From assembly GCA_964568855.1 (NCBI GenBank), contig CAZMSD010000021.1:3852-67851 (forward strand): DNA of 64,000 nt, written 5' to 3'. Position numbers and translations under genes: made by a program. The stretch is from CAZMSD01 sp964568855 (GTDB lineage: Bacteria; CAIWAD01). The notes below the pieces were generated by a model. It was not told the origin of the DNA. It searched no databases and saw only the letters and a list, made by a program, of their open reading frames with translations. Shown here piece after piece: positions 63,488 through 64,000 of this stretch (position 1 is its first letter; each line of letters begins with the position of its first letter).

Positions 63488-64000
63488 ATGAGAATTTCCC
63501 TTGCTGAACTACGCCGCGGGAAAGATGTCTTTACCGAGAATCTCGAGCCCGCGGCCATCGGCCTGGACTCGGGAATCTTCCGGGCGAGGTTGAGCCTCGA
63601 GGTCCGAGTGCTGCCGCAACCTCAGGGATATCATTTCCAGATCTGCCTGCGCACGGAGATCAGGCGGAGTTGCGACCGCTGTTCCATCCTCGTTCAGCGG
63701 GAATTGAAACTCAGCGAAGACAGTTACGCCTTTCAGGGTGAGAGCCTGCCTGCGGGAATGGAAGAGTACGAGCTGCACCTGATTCATCCCGAGCAGGACT
63801 TCCTGGACCTCGGGAAGGATATCCACGACGCGCTGCTCCTGTACCAGAGCGGGCGCTTCCTGTGCGCCGAGGACTGCCGGGGCCTTTGTCCGGAATGCGG
63901 TGCGGATCTCAACGAGGGAGCTTGCGCCTGTCCCGCCGAATCACGTGATTCACCCTTCGCGGCGCTGGCGTCGATGAAGAAGAGCCGGGGTGAGTCCGGC
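63488..64000 (+). CDS. DUF177/YceD family protein (partial, cut by window end)
   Basis: 171 codons are visible with no stop. 'RTEIRRSCDRCSILVQRELKL' has the first CxxC. 'FLDLGKDIHDALLLYQSG' and 'LCAEDCRGLCPECGADLNEGACAC' give the conserved acidic helix and Cys-rich end of the YceD/DUF177 family, whose members influence 23S rRNA processing and usually precede rpmF. The ATG at 63488 has no Shine-Dalgarno. rpmF would be expected just after the window. Confidence 0.88.
   Translation, partial: MRISLAELRRGKDVFTENLEPAAIGLDSGIFRARLSLEVRVLPQPQGYHFQICLRTEIRRSCDRCSILVQRELKLSEDSYAFQGESLPAGMEEYELHLIHPEQDFLDLGKDIHDALLLYQSGRFLCAEDCRGLCPECGADLNEGACACPAESRDSPFAALASMKKSRGESG

Overview
The window is a dense, high-GC stretch (roughly 65% G+C by eye) of a diderm, LPS-making bacterium. 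It carries the complete Kdo pathway, four Lpt export or assembly components, an outer-membrane porin, TolC-like and Omp85-like barrels, and a large secreted protein whose C-terminus is the 'NYPNPFNP ... KMVLLK' type of sorting/FlgD-like Ig domain. That combination suggests an FCB-group-related lineage (for example Krumholzibacteriota, Eisenbacteria, Latescibacterota or Gemmatimonadota-like). The phylum cannot be fixed from sequence alone. No tRNA, rRNA, CRISPR array or intact insertion sequence was seen.

Layout. 1-160: tail of a probable phosphofructokinase. 285-10962: an HD-GYP gene, then a tight run gatC-kdsB-pyrG-kdsA-kdsC-kdsD-lptC-OstA-lptB-rpoN ending at a hairpin; it makes CMP-Kdo and exports LPS. 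10989-13635 (minus): a porin with a long leader and an aldo/keto reductase. 13751-19946: M20 peptidase, lipoprotein adaptor, MacB-type permease (no ATPase), TolC-like channel and PHP phosphatase, overlapping end to end. 19908-25342 (minus): gamma-glutamyltranspeptidase, PgsW-like protein, DctM-type permease, a 48-residue membrane protein and an M14 deacylase, a possible gamma-glutamyl polymer/peptide system. 25491-30610: secreted hypothetical, uvrB, hypothetical, purD.

30759-43657: sugar epimerase, receiver-less sigma-54 activator, lptE, TPR-like protein, coaE, a protease/propeller/Omp85 fusion, PreP peptidase, and split biotin carboxylase plus biotin carrier. 43715-46498 (minus): radical SAM protein. 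46701-48965: a Clp-family AAA+ protein whose ATPase motifs are broken in both modules. 49024-49848 (minus): rpmB and a Y1-transposase-like protein without catalytic residues. 50010-57449: aroB, aroQ, a 12-repeat secreted protein with a HEAT-like tail, a flippase, a GNAT acetyltransferase and a DUF1189 protein. 57664-59275: a twice-frameshifted beta-propeller gene. 59372-63115 (minus): the large secreted protein. 63488-end: YceD/DUF177, cut by the window edge.

The most interesting signals are the dead Clp-like protein, the PgsW/GGT/permease/deacylase locus, the derelict Y1 protein, and a 7-mer GTGAYAC that recurs at least 37 times on both strands, in genes and spacers and in several reading phases.
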